Shown here: positions 11,662-23,171 of the stretch, in pieces | Numbering within the stretch: position 1 is the first letter of the stretch | Layout: each line of letters begins with the position of its first letter | NCBI GenBank assembly: GCA_037074705.1 | Contig: CM073593.1 | Span: 5,585,001 to 5,649,000 of the forward strand | Source of the DNA: Zhengitettix transpicula | Taxonomy: Eukaryota; Arthropoda; Insecta; Orthoptera; Tetrigidae | Length of the DNA stretch: 64,000 nt | Reading direction: 5' to 3' | Notes under the pieces: model-generated | The model's input: only the letters and a program-made list of their open reading frames with translations | Databases searched by the model: none | What the model was told of the DNA's origin: nothing | Made by a program: the position numbers and the translations under genes

Positions 11662-11786
11662 CAAAAGGAGTTCAAAGTTTCGACACCAACTTTGGAGACA
11701 TTTTACCTTAATAAATTTATGCCACATTCTTTACTTTTTATTAACATAGACCTCCAAAGTTGGATCGAAACGTTGTACTCTTTTTG
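11662..11786. repeat. Fold-back repeat with a hammerhead-like arm
   Basis: Imperfect inverted arms at 11662-11697 and 11752-11786 are separated by about 54 bases. The right arm carries TCCAA-AG-TTGGA (a perfect 5-bp hairpin) followed by TCGAAACGTTG, the second half of the hammerhead-like core. The first half (CTGATGA) is missing or mutated. The arms are about 80% matched by eye. Confidence 0.55.
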
Positions 11787-14420
11787 CATTTAATTCACTA
11801 ATTTATTTGTATCAAATACAATTTATTCTGACTTTATGGTTTGATTGATTTCATTTATAGACAATAACAGATCAATATTAATAGTTAACATTATTATAAC
11901 TGGTATTAATAATTACTAACTTCGAAATAGCCAAGGAATCAGATTTTAAAGAAAATTTTTATTGATCCATTATATATTTTTTCAATTGGCTTCTTAGGCG
12001 TATCCATGTTATTAATTAGTTAAATTTTCATAAAAGTCAGAATTAAGTTTTCCTTTAATTATTTATGGATTCAGAAATTCTATTTCTTTTATGGTTTTAA
12101 GAAACAAACCGTAGTTTAAAATCATAAATAAGAATTTTAATTCAGTTGCCAAAGGTCCAATTGACACCAATGTAATATTCTCTATTCCAATATTAATTAA
12201 AGTAACTTTTGCAACATTGTAGAATAATTTATCATTTTTCACCTCTTACGCTACTCTCATTATTCATTTACCCGAAGATATTTTACTTTTTAAGGAAATT
12301 TTTCCAACGTTATACATATATTAAAATTTTTTAGTTTTACATAATTTTTTGTGTGCGGTATACAAAATTGATGATACGTAACCAAAATTCTAAACCGTGT
12401 ATCGCCCAGTTTTGTGTGTCTCTATCTCACTTCAACGTGAGCTTCAAGTAGCCCCAGTTGAATTTAATGAGAGTTTCTCTCATTCATGCCGTTGCAATTT
12501 ACATTCCCTTTTGCTAGAACTCAACCTTTTAAAACACTTTCCTGGGAACTCTCTTCTCGACGGATAAATTTGAAGAACGAATAGAATTAAAAGTAAAATA
12601 GGGAGTACTAAGTTTGTAAATAAGAAAAATGTTTACAAAAAATATTTAAACTAATTTCATATATATATATATATACGTGACAGTAAATGATTAAACAGAT
12701 GAAACATTCTTCTAGTGTTAACTACTAAAACGGGAATCGTAAACATACTGGAAAAATGTAGAATGGTAAATCAAGTTTATTAATTGAAGGTTAAGGATTA
12801 GTCATATATTCCATTCAAGTTATAAAATTTATAATATGTTAATTCATTTAAATGACGAAGTGAAATGCGCTGGATGTGTAATTAGAGACTTCATTACGCT
12901 TTCCCATTTCCTCCTCTCCCGCTTGACCTGGAAGTTGAGAATACTACGGTCAGCTGTTCATCGCCAATGCATGCCTAAATAATGTATGGCAACGGTAAAG
13001 GCTCTCTAATACCGGATATTGTTACTAAAGTGCTCCGAGAAAGCTCTGAGGCTGACCGCCTCGCATAAGGTACTCCACATTTGCAAGTGGATAATTTTTC
13101 AAGATGAAACTTTTCCGTGGACACAAAAAAATTAATTTCTTATACTAATAAGGGCACAGAATTTCCTGAACGGCCGCGAGAGTTTTTTCCTGGATTAAAA
13201 TAAATTCAATAAATGTTATAATGTAACTTTCTTATTCATTATTTTTGACATACAATTTAATTCTAATATTTGAGCAAATTTTAAATTAAATCATGATACT
13301 GGAGTACAAAACTTATTAGTGGAACGGGATATGAAAAATTAGAAATAATATTAAGAGTTGCTGTGGTGATGTGACAAGTGTTGGTACATTTGAAAGTGCT
13401 TTCGTTATTCGTTCGACATAGACTGTACCGGCACGGGACGTTCTACGTTCTTCTTTCTTTCGAAAGGTGTTTTCTGTTCCTCCGAGTACGACATTATAAA
13501 TTCTCCAGTTTTTTCTTCAATCGTTGTTTGAGTAGTAAACCATTTTCCCTACATATGGTTTCTAGTTATTTCCATTTTAGACGACGTACTACTTTTCTGT
13601 CCCTTTATGATCATGTAATTCAGATCCAAACTTCGGTCCAAGTTCTTCCACATACGTACTCGTGTCTTGCTCTCTCTTGTCACATGTGATGACGACGTAA
13701 TGACGTCATCTATTTGACTTGCTGACGGATAACTGTCAACTTACTCCTCACGATATTCAATATACAAGTATCTCGGCAGTTGTTTACATCACAGAAACTT
13801 CACACTGAAACATGAAAAAAAATTCCTTAGTAGGTGAAATCGCAAAGTGGGCTCGGGTCCCCAGTTATGTGCAAGAAATGGCAGACGGGAAACAAGAAAA
13901 CTGAAGACGATCGGAGTCCAGTAAGTCTGTGTTAAAATGAGGCTCCTGAATATATCTGTAATAAAATAAGTTCTAATTCCGATCTCTAAACGGAAACTGC
14001 AACTTCAATTATTCATGCAAGATAGGCAACAAATTAAATAAACTAATATTAGAACTACCTCCATTAAAATGTAATTTAACAGCTCACTAAGTCATCTCCA
14101 TACGCCATCCGTTAAAAATATATATACGACTCCCTCAGTCATATTACAGGTTACTATCTGAACGGCGATTAATTCAAATTCAGTGACCATCAGGCGAGGT
14201 ATACCAAATAGTTCATCGCCTGGTAAAGATTTTCTCTGTCAACCCGAATACATATAAAATTTATTACACTGTAACTTATAAATCCTTATCTACGATATCA
14301 TATTAATCAATATTTTTATAATTTCATTTGAGAGAAATAATCGCAAAATTTATTAAACCGTTCTGTTATATACTTACATAAAGAAGTAGCCAATTAGGAG
14401 ACAAAATTAAGTAATAAAAT
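11787..14420. other. Intergenic DNA, no supported gene
   Basis: A 103-codon plus-strand frame at 13378-13689 starts at GTG, lacks an ATG near its start and has no recognisable domain. The stretch at 12880-13080 is less AT-rich but has no frame or match. A perfect CRE-like octamer TGACGTCA is at 13701-13708. A short (AT)n is at 12660-12676. Confidence 0.45.
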
Positions 14421-14541
14421 AAATACCTCACAACGTTTCTGCAATCCTGTTGCTTTCGTCAGGTGACTAAAAATCGTAAGACCCGCATGACACGCCGCAT
14501 GAAAACAGCAAGAAGAACTTCAGAAACGTTGAGTGGTATTT
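14421..14541 (-). repeat. Fold-back repeat carrying a hammerhead-like core
   Basis: Arms at 14421-14441 and 14521-14541 are inverted, with about three mismatches in 21. On the minus strand, 14462-14435 reads CTGACGA, then a spacer that forms the perfect hairpin GCAA-CAGGA-TTGC, then A and GAAACGTTGTG. CTGACGA fits the hammerhead consensus CTGANGA. This is the best stem II in the window. A copy-like arm (AGAAACGTTGAGTGG) follows on the plus strand. Confidence 0.45.
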
Positions 14542-15164
14542 CTTTTAAATTTAATAATTTTTCCTAATTGTCTACTTCATCTAATAACAAATAATTGGCA
14601 CTTGGGTCGATTTTAAACTTGGTGGACCTTTACGATAGTTCACTCTTGTATAAACGTCAGATAGTGTGATGTTAAGACAGCAGGTTTCGTCAACGAATCC
14701 ACTCCGGTCCGAAAAGGAAATATGTTGATTTCTTCCATGTGGTTACTCCTTGAACGGTTAACGACCGTAAAGATTTGGGGCACCACATCGTCGAACCTCC
14801 TTCAAACGCGAATAAATACGATAGTCATGCGCGTACTTTAAATCAAACACTTGTCTTCCAATATTAGAACCAGTAAAAACGGCTCTTCGTCGTAATAGTC
14901 GATTTCCAAATCAGTTTTGGACTGGATTACTACTGGATTCATTTAAAAAAGGACGGCAAAGGAAATTATGAAAGGAGACATAGCCGTAATAACATACAGA
15001 GTGGTGACTTTTACAAACGACTTCGTTGGAAGTATAAAAGGTGATACACAGGAGAGAGAGAAAAAATTGTTTCAGTTGTAACGTAAAAGTAAAGAGCTCA
15101 TGTGAGACTGCCGATATGTGTCACTGCATTGTGAGGCGTATAAAAAAATGGCGTTGAAATAACA

Positions 15165-15202
15165 TTGTGTGTGTGTGTGTGTTGGGAATGGGGGGGGGGG
15201 GG
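15165..15202. repeat. (GT)n and poly-G simple repeat
   Basis: A GT run of about eight units is followed by GGGAATGG and about 13 G residues. A 62-codon frame crossing it is an artefact of the simple repeat. Confidence 0.85.
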
Positions 15203-15390
15203 GTGGCAGATCGTATCACGAGAATCTAAGCACTTAAAAAGTACTAAATATTCCAAAATATTAACGACAACCCCCGCCCAAAGAGTTTTTAGTTTTTCTC
15301 CCTTGATTTTAACGTGTGCACCAAGTTTGGTTGAAATTTCTCCGCGCCTTTAAAAGTTGTGTGCAGAGCACACAAAAATACATACATCGA
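15203..15390 (-). mobile_element. Helitron-related fragment
   Basis: On the minus strand it reads TGTATGTATTTTTGTGTG, then CTCTGCACACAAC, then AATTTCAACCAAACTTGGTG. The same block order (TGTATG repeats, then TTTCAACCAAACTTGG) occurs at 42461-42530 and near the 5' ends of non-autonomous Helitrons generally. Both ends are eroded. Confidence 0.45.
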
Positions 15391-15477
15391 ATTAGTTAAT
15401 ATTAAAATTAATATTAAATGAAAGATGTAAAAATACATACTATTGTAAATAAATAATTCATAATTTTGAAATAGGAA

Positions 15478-16455
15478 ATTGTAAAATTTTTTATATTATT
15501 GGGCTGGTTATTTTTACGTTTTATCAAAAAATATTATTGACCATTTAAGAATTTTTATAAGTTTATTTCAGTTAAGCATGAAAAACTCTTATCTCAGGCA
15601 CCTGTTTATTACGTAGAAGAGATTAGCTGCCCGTTATCAAATACGTACTGCTATTTATGTGTTCTGTTCGTCTGCTGTAGCTCTCGTAACCAACGTACTG
15701 ACGCCTCCGAATCTCGCAGCTGGCAGAACGGGTTAACTGAAGCGAGATCTAGTCAGGATCACTGCATGGAGTCGACTCAGGGGTTGACCACTGGCTAAGG
15801 CGTCGGCCTCCGGGATTTTATTGCGACGTACTTGTGTACTGGAAGACGTGGCACGTAATTCTCGCTCCTCACAGCTTTTGTGTTTTGTAACCTTTTTGCA
15901 TTATGCAACTGTACTATGAGCGGAATCATCACTTAGTAGCGCATCGACCAGACTGACTCATTTTATTACGAGCGGTGCAGGTCCGTTAAATTAAAACGTG
16001 CGCCATATTGCCAATCTCTGCCGTCGTACTTTAAGAAGCTTTCCATATCTTGAATACACTTCAACTCATTTAGTTTCCATATTTTTATATTCAAGTTCCC
16101 TTCATTTATATCCTCCCAATCTTTTTACTTTTTTTCATTATTAGAAAACTTGGTCGAAATGTCATTGTTTTACTGATTCTTCCATTGTTACAAGAGTTAT
16201 AACACGAAGCTGCAGTTCTGTAGTCAACAATGGCCAACAATTCAGTCATGTTGAGACCAACAATCGAGACAGGACACGAAAATTATTTGGATGGAAATAT
16301 TTATCTCCTTCACGCCCACGCACACCTAGTCCAACATTTCACAGAAAACAACTCCTGGCATCCGTCCGCCAATGTACGATTTCGAATTCACCAAATTACA
16401 GCATACACTTACGAAGACAAAGCAAATTAAAACCAAAATACACACGTTACAAAAT
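15478..16455 (-). mobile_element. Family Q repeat, copy 1 (inverted relative to copy at 59.4-60.2 kb)
   Basis: Two blocks here match, as reverse complement, two blocks in the same order at 59388-60235. Block one is 16090-16455 with 59388-59670. Block two is 15478-15825 with 59905-60235. The intervening ~260 bases have diverged. Block two ends in TGGCTAAGGCGTCGGCCTCC, which resembles the D-arm and anticodon-arm half of a tRNA. Block one carries a short frame, from ATG 16230, whose first part (ANNSVMLRPTIETGHENYLD) is also open in the other copy. The superfamily is unknown; it is a mobile repeat because one copy lies inside a piggyBac pseudogene. Confidence 0.6.
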
Positions 16456-16817
16456 ATAAAAATCGTCTTTATTAGATGTAGACTAATTATAATGAAGAAG
16501 TCAATTATCAGAAAAATTTTAGTGATGATACAAATACTCACGGAATGTTGCTACAGTCCTTTTCACTTTCGTTAGGTGTTTCAAAAACGCTAGAGCCGAA
16601 AGGAAAATACCACACTAACTAGGTGGCGAAAGCAATTGTATTTTCTATCTGAATTTATTACTTTTTTTGTAATTAATTTACTTTTAAGTATTCAGTGGAC
16701 AATAGATGCAGTAAAACCCACTGCAGTCAAAGGAATATCAATTGAGTTGCACTACTTGAGAGGCACAATGCCATAATGCTGTAAAGACTTCTCTAAACGT
16801 CAGCGTTCTCAGACAGA

Positions 16818-16870
16818 TGACGTCACCGGATGACGTCAGAACCGTCGCCCAACCGGAGATCACATATAAA
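16818..16870 (+). promoter_or_regulatory. Paired CRE-like octamers upstream of a TATA-like box
   Basis: TGACGTCA occurs at 16818-16825 and 16831-16838, 13 bases apart, and TATAAA at 16865-16870. TGACGTCA is the binding palindrome of CREB/ATF-type bZIP factors. The arrangement resembles a compact promoter, but no downstream gene was found. Confidence 0.25.
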
Positions 16871-17859
16871 ATATAACACAAATTATTAACAGTACGCTTA
16901 AATAAACGCAAAGCAACAATAAATAGTTCAAACTAATGACACATGTTTTGTATCAATCTAATATCATTATATTTAACATATCTATACTGTTTTATAATTT
17001 GATTCTTCGCCGAAACGCAAAGTAATCAATTGAATTAAAACTAAACACGTTTACATTAATTTTTACGGTGTCCCAATACCATATCGTTTTATCAACAAGA
17101 TAATGTGCCATCGATTCATTACGGTCTCAGATTCTCATGGCCACTGAATTATTTAGTTAATCACACAAAAAATTATTCAATTTCCAAGGAACAATTCTTA
17201 ATACGATTCCACAACTTCCGGTCCATCAATAGCAATTCAACATTTAATCTGCTAGTTCCTTATTACAGCACTTTAATATTACTAGTAATTATTCGCGCCA
17301 TTTATTTTTCAAAATCGTGTGGAACCTACATTTGCGGTATGAGATATTGTTTCTCCAAGAAGGTTATCATCACATTTACAAATGACTACGACATAAATAA
17401 TAATATTACCACCACATGTCGAAAACCGTTTGATAGTTTTGATGCGCCAGACTGATGTAATGGGCATGTTCTCTAATATTCATACACGTCTCTCAACCTT
17501 TCCACAAGTCTGATAATCGTAACATCACTAGTCATCAAGACAGAAGATCGATTCTTGACGTCAAATGAAACTCAACAAATAACGCGTGTTATTATTTGGA
17601 AGGACTGAAGCTTGACGTTTCCACCTGACGTCTATTTTATAAATGTCAGACTCGCACTTAGTGCGAACGTTTTTGTGAATTTAATTTTCTCCTACGGTAA
17701 TATTGTCAGTCTCCGTTTAATGCAAAACCCCTTTTGTGCGCTAAAGCAAACAGTGGGGAGGAACTATTTCAGTATGGGGGCAACATTCCAAGTTGTGCGA
17801 AATGGAATATTTCCCTGCTGCAGTCGTTTCATTTCTTTAATAAACTTTCATATTGGGTC
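16871..17859. other. Intergenic DNA, no supported gene
   Basis: A 116-codon frame (17105-17455) and part of a 126-codon frame (17612-17992) are open on the plus strand, but neither starts at ATG or shows a recognisable domain, and the second runs into the family P repeat. TGACGTCA occurs at 17556-17563. Confidence 0.4.
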
Positions 17860-17993
17860 AAGTCCGGGGGCCCTAGTTAACCCTTGGCTATCTTCCTCTA
17901 CCATTCCGCATCCCCCCTTTCAAATACCTTCCTATTCTATTAAAGGTGAGTTGCCACCATGTGGATTACCCTCATGTAGCCTGTTGCCCTAAA
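17860..17993 (+). mobile_element. Family P short retroposon, copy 3 (5'-truncated)
   Basis: It starts within the GGGGGCCCTAGTTAACCC block and ends in CCCTCATGTAGCCTGTTGCC followed by CTAAAA. Only the 3' half is present, as expected for a truncated retroposon. Confidence 0.7.
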
Positions 17994-18400
17994 AGGAAGC
18001 TGATATAGGAGGTAAACAAATAGCAACGATTTAATTGAAAAACGACGTTAGAAATCTAAGATTATTTTCAAGTACATTAGTCAAATAACTTATTTAGTGA
18101 TCACTGATAATTTATAATAAATTTCCACTTAAAAAGCAGTGAGTGTGACGTCATCAAACTTTCATTACTGCTCGATGAAGCACCAGCGGTTTCAAGGATG
18201 ATGTGGCATTATCAGAATTATTAATACTGACTGTAAAGCGAGATTAAATTATTGCCTTACTGGAAATTGAGGGCCGGTCTCCCGATTACTGACAGGAAAA
18301 AGAATACATATTGAGTTTACTGAGTAATTTTTTGGTTTTCTTTAGTGAGTAAATGAAGGTATTGGACTTGGTTCGGCTAATCTTATAAATAAAAAAGAGT

Positions 18401-18475
18401 GTATGTATGTTTGTATGTTTGTTTGTATGTTTGTATGTTTGTATGTTTGTATGTTTGTATATTTGTATGTTCGTT
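18401..18475 (+). repeat. (TGTATGTT)n repeat near the Helitron 5' end
   Basis: Tandem TGTATGTT/TGTTTGTA units follow the terminal TC by about 20 bases. The 47.1-kb relative has a shorter ATGT run at the same place. Confidence 0.85.
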
Positions 18476-19314
18476 ATACAAATCTACACCGGTAGAGCAA
18501 ATTTCACCAAATTTCGTACACGTGTTCTTTGCGACCAGTAAACAAACACTGTCGGAGTGAGACGCGTCTACCACCCCCAGAAGCGGGGGTGGACTGGGGT
18601 GGAAATATTTAAACATGCTAAAACAGTCGATATTTCAGTCGGATAAATATTTTTAGGGGTCAAAGATATTTATAGTGTTTCCACTGATGATATCTGAATA
18701 TAATTTTCAACCTCGACACCCTGGGGAAAGAGCACCCCTAGCGTTTGGGGTGGAGAATACAAATCTATACCGGTGGATCAAATTTCACCAAATTTCGTAC
18801 ACGTGTTCTTTGCGACCAGGAAACCAACACTGTCGGGGTGAGACGCGTCTACCAACCCGAGAAGCGGGGGTGGACGGGGGTTGAAATATTTTAACATGCT
18901 AAAACAGTCGATATTTCAGTCGGATAAATAGTTTCAGGGGACACAGATATTGATAGTGTTTCTACCGACTGTTGGGGTGAGACGCGTCTACCACCCCCAG
19001 AAGCGGGTCGGGATTATCAGTAGAGCACTTTTGGTGTTGGGTGGAGGAACGCTGCAATAAAATAAGGCGAATACAACCGAGATTGGAGTCAACTCCAAGG
19101 TTATGGAAGTCGTCCAGTTCAATTATAGCATCAAATTGGGCATTTAGCCCTAAGGGGCGGGAGTGGATGGGATGGAAATTTTCTAACATGTTAAATCATC
19201 GATATTAGCGTGGAATAAATAAATGCCGGGACCATTGACGTTGATAGTATTTCTATCGATGTTGTTTGTAGGCATGATAGGGGTGGGACTAGAGAGGATT
19301 TCCTTGAAAATAAC

Positions 19315-20530
19315 GGGAAAACAATCGAGATTCGAGTCAAATCGAAGGTCATGGATGTCCCTGAATTTATTTATGACAATCTGGACAACTCGCGGGTATC
19401 GGCTGGGTTGGGATTAGTTGACCGGCTGTTTTTTTGCGTCGATTAAATATATTTCGGGATGAATTAGATTAATAAAATTTCCCTACATGTTCTCTGTGTA
19501 TAATTTCAACCCCTTTCGGACTCATAAGGGTGGGCGTGAAGTAGCATTACATAAAAAGAAACCAGAAACTTTTGGGATTGTCACTGAGTTTAATTAATTT
19601 CCATAAAAATAACGGGAAAACAACCGAGATTCGAGTCAAATCGAAGGTAATGGATGTCCCTGAATTTATTTATGACAATCTGGACAACGCGCGGGTATCG
19701 GCAGGGTTTGGGATGAGTTGACCGGCTGTTTTTTGCGTCGATGAAATATATTTCGGGATGAATTAGATTAATAAAATTTCCCTACATGTTCTCTGTGTAT
19801 AATTTCAACCCCTTTCGGACTCATAAGGGTGCACCCTTAAGGGTGGGCGTGAAGTAGCATTACATAAAAAGAAATCAGAAACTATCGGGATTGTCACTGA
19901 GTTTAATTAATTTCCTTGAAAATATTGGGAAAACAACCGAGATTCGAGTCAAATCGAAGGTAATGGAAGTCGCTGAATTTATTTATGACAATCTGGACAA
20001 CGCGCGGGTATCGGCTGGGTTGGGATGAGTTGACCGGCTGTTTTTTGCGTCAATTAAATATATTTCGGGATGAACTAGATTAATAAAATTTCCCTACATG
20101 TTCTCTGTGTATAATTTCAACCCCTTTCGGACTCATAAGAGTGCACCCTTAAGGGTGGGCGTGAAGTAGCATTACATAAAAAGAAACCAGAAACTACCGG
20201 GATTGTCACTGAGTTTAATTAATTTCCTTGAAAATAACGGGAAAACAACCGAGATTCGAGTCAAATCGAAGGTAATGGAAGTCGCTGAATTTATTTATGA
20301 CAATCTGGTCAACGCGCGGGTATCGGCTGGGTTGGGATGAGTTGACCGGCTGTTTTTTGCGTCAATTAAATATATTTCGGGATGAATTAGATTAATAAAA
20401 TTTCCCTACATGTTCCCTGTGTATAATTTCATTGCCTTTCGGACTCGAAAGGGTGCACCCTGAAGGGTTGGCGTGGAAGTAACATTAGATAAAAATAAAC
20501 CAGAAACTATCAGGATTGTCACTGAGTTTA
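19315..20530 (+). repeat. Tandem array, four units of about 312 bp
   Basis: Unit starts marked by GGGAAAACAACCGAG lie at 19315, 19614, 19927 and 20239, giving periods 299, 313 and 312. The short first unit lacks the duplicated GTGCACCCTTAAGG that later units carry. Each unit holds ATCTGGACAAC(G/T)CGCGGGTA, TGAGTTGACCGGCTGTTTTT and TTCAACCCCTTTCGGACTC landmarks. The units are highly similar, so the amplification is recent relative to the rest of the element. Confidence 0.88.
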
Positions 20531-21706
20531 ATTATGACATTAAACTTGACCGTTTAAGTCCCCGAACCGGGAGTGGTCGGGGGTGAAAAATTTCAAACAT
20601 GTTAAACGGTCGATATTTGCGATAATTATTTCCTGGGGTTAATTACTTTGATAGTATTTATACCGATGTTGTTTGTGTATAATTTAACCCCTGTGAGGGG
20701 AGCAAGCTTAGGGGTGGGGTGGAGGTACGTTAAATAAAATCCCGCAAAAACAACCGAGAATCGAATCAATTCCGAGACTATGAATGTCGCTGAATCTAAT
20801 TGTGACAATCTGGGTAACGCGACGGGTTTGGGAGGTGTTGTGCGGGGGAATAAATTTTCAGACAATGTAATCGGCCGATTTTTGCGTGGAATACATTCTT
20901 TTTCATTATCGCATATTTGTGGGGGTGGTCATCTTCTGACATGTAAAAACGGCCGATATATTTAGTCAATGACTTCATCCCCCTTCGGCATGGGACGTGA
21001 GCACATTTAGTGATAGGGTTCGAGGAGCTTTACATAAAAATAGCGCAAAAGTAACAAAAATTGGAGTCTTATGGATGGTTATAGATAAATGAGATCTCGG
21101 GCAACGCCGGGCACCCAGCTAGTAGGAGATAAAAAGAAACTGTGTGATGTGGTGCTTAAGTAATTTTACGATCACTACGGCATAACATTCTTCTTTACCG
21201 TTTGAGTACATTTTCTTACACTGTAATTAATACTTGAATATGAAATAATGCATAATGCTGACGAGACTGTCCATCGATGTGATCAGTTATCTGTAAGCTG
21301 CGCGCTTCCATTTGGGAAACGCAATGACGTTGGCCCCAGAGTCTAGCTGTGTTGATAGGAATCAAAGGTGCGTAAACACTGTGAATTTTGTTTGCCAAAA
21401 AATAGAAAAAACAACTTTGGAAGGTATAGGGCACTTAAAATTTCCTAAAGGAAAGGCTCGAAAATTTTGGATTGTTTCTTCCTTGAGACACCAGCTTCAA
21501 TTTCATGCAAGGGAATAATTATTTCCACTTTTACTGTCTACTTCAATAATTTGGATTTGAGTTTGGCTTTACTCGTGCCAACTATAAGGTAATACAATTA
21601 CGTAACTCCTGTATTTTTAAGATAAAGAGTTATATTTATCAACTGAAAGACGTACGTGTTACATAACTAAAAAAATTCTAAAGTTGCACACGGCTATAAG
21701 GAAAAA

Positions 21707-22032
21707 ATGAAACATAAAATCAATAATTTATTTGAGAGTATGTATATTTATCTGACATTATGTTTAAAAGAAATAAAAAAATCGTGTAATATAGCCAGAA
21801 TAATTTTGAATTTAATACATTTAAATGGAAGTACAATAAAAGGAGTTCAACGTTTTGACCCAAATTTAGCACGTTATCGGGTACTTTCTTAAACTCAACT
21901 TGTATTAGAGCAGAGGTAGAACAGTAAGAGTTTATGTTGCATTTCATAGTTTTAATTTGGGTCTCCATTTCATTATTTATTATAGTACCTGATAAGGACA
22001 CAAAAGTTGAGTCAAAACATTGTGTTGAGATG
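21707..22032. repeat. Decayed fold-back with a hammerhead-like half
   Basis: GGAGTTCAACGTTTTGACCC near 21841 and GTTGAGTCAAAACATTGTG near 22006 are imperfect inverted copies. On the plus strand 21988 reads CCTGATAAGGACAC...GAGTCAAAACATTGTG, close to the CTGATGA...GAAACGTTG layout but mutated in both halves. Same class as the 11.66-kb repeat. Confidence 0.35.
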
Positions 22033-23167
22033 TCATTCTCTAGTTTTGTGTTAAATTCAAATTATTTTGGTTGATTGTAAATTCGTTTATTTTAGGTTAT
22101 AAAAAATTATATATTTGACAAATCCGAACTGATTTTTCTTGTCGACTTACTTATTCATAGCGAGGCATATCATGGATTACATAAAAAAGTAAAAAAAAAA
22201 TTTCGTTCCCTTGATGCATGATTCACAAACGAACAGTTTCCTTAGGAAATCTGGAGTTTGCGTTTTCATCAGGTTGTAAAAAAGCCCGTCTGGAATATTC
22301 TGCATATACTCACAAATTTTTCAAACTAACTCTGGACTGATTTAACGCATCCTATTACGTTTTACATTTATAACAGGCGATTGAATCAGAGCAAAATCTT
22401 GTAGCAAAACACGGAAAATAAAAATCTGGATATTGCATATAAACATATAAAGAATAATTGTAACGTGACGAATTTTTATTGCCGTATAGTTTTTCTGAAG
22501 TTATTGGCGACCACATTAGGTATTTAACTAACTGGAATGATAATTATTTGCTAGTGATATTGTTGGTGTATCTATCAGATGAGGGGAACAATTTCAGTTG
22601 TTTCGGCGAATTCGGAGAGTCTTTTTATCGCATTTAGGTTTGTGCAGAGATCCGTTCTGGATGCAGTATCCGAGGTGGTGCTTCTTGTGTGTGTGTATTT
22701 GGTGCATTCAAGCAGAATGATGGTGATGGGGATGGCGCATGTCTCACGGGTGGGTTGTGATTCCCTGGAAAAAATATTATTCGATGAAAGTAAAGACTTT
22801 TTAAAAATATAAAATTACAGTTTCAACTGAATCACAGTTCAGTTAATTTCGCTGCAAAAAAAAATATCCTGAAGATGGTAGTAAAGCTTATCAGAAATCA
22901 ATTCAGGTACAAATTACTTGGTTAATAAATATGAGATTTTTCTTATAAATAAGCATGTTTAAGAAAAAAATTAAATGCAATAGCACTTTCAGTACAGGTA
23001 CTTTATTATTACAAACCTCAAAATGCGTTGTCATATGACACTTTTGTCGTATTATAATTATTGTCTGGTGAGTTAATATCCTTTTAAAAAATATATTACG
23101 TACCTATTTTATTTAAGTTTGAAAAATATTATCTATAATTTAATCTCCATTCTGCGAGTTGTTAAAT
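22033..23167. other. Intergenic DNA, one more hammerhead-like core, no gene
   Basis: On the minus strand 22272-22236 reads CTGATGA, a spacer, then GAAAC, exact in both conserved blocks, within otherwise unassigned DNA. A 77-codon frame at 22579-22812 begins with ATG but has no recognisable domain and sits on a (GT)-rich stretch. Confidence 0.35.
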
Positions 23168-23171
23168 ATAT

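Larger units (their letters stand above)
18381..21122 (+). mobile_element. Non-autonomous Helitron, 2.74 kb, with internal tandem array
   Basis: Helitrons insert between A and T, begin with TC and end with CTRR. Here an A at 18380 precedes TCTTATAAATAAAAAAGAGT and a run of TGTATGTT; the 3' end is GGGCAACGCCGGGCA then CCCAGCTAG, followed by T at 21123. The ends match those of the 47097-47996 element. The body holds repeated blocks (ACCGGTAGAGC/ACCGGTGGATC with TTTCACCAAATTTCGTACAC) and four tandem ~312-bp units. No Rep/helicase coding sequence is present, so it depends on an autonomous partner. Short frames of 60-80 codons inside are by-products of the repeats. Confidence 0.8.

Noticed and set aside
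13378..13689. 103-codon plus frame
   Set aside because: GTG start, no homology recognised, no splice or promoter evidence.
17612..17992. 126-codon plus frame
   Set aside because: No ATG start, and its C-terminal third is the family P repeat.
19315..20530. Regular ~312-bp repeats as a CRISPR-like array
   Set aside because: Units are long, contiguous and have no short repeat/unique spacer pattern; the setting is a eukaryotic Helitron.
18383..20978. Several 60-79 codon frames
   Set aside because: All lie inside the Helitron and its tandem repeats.
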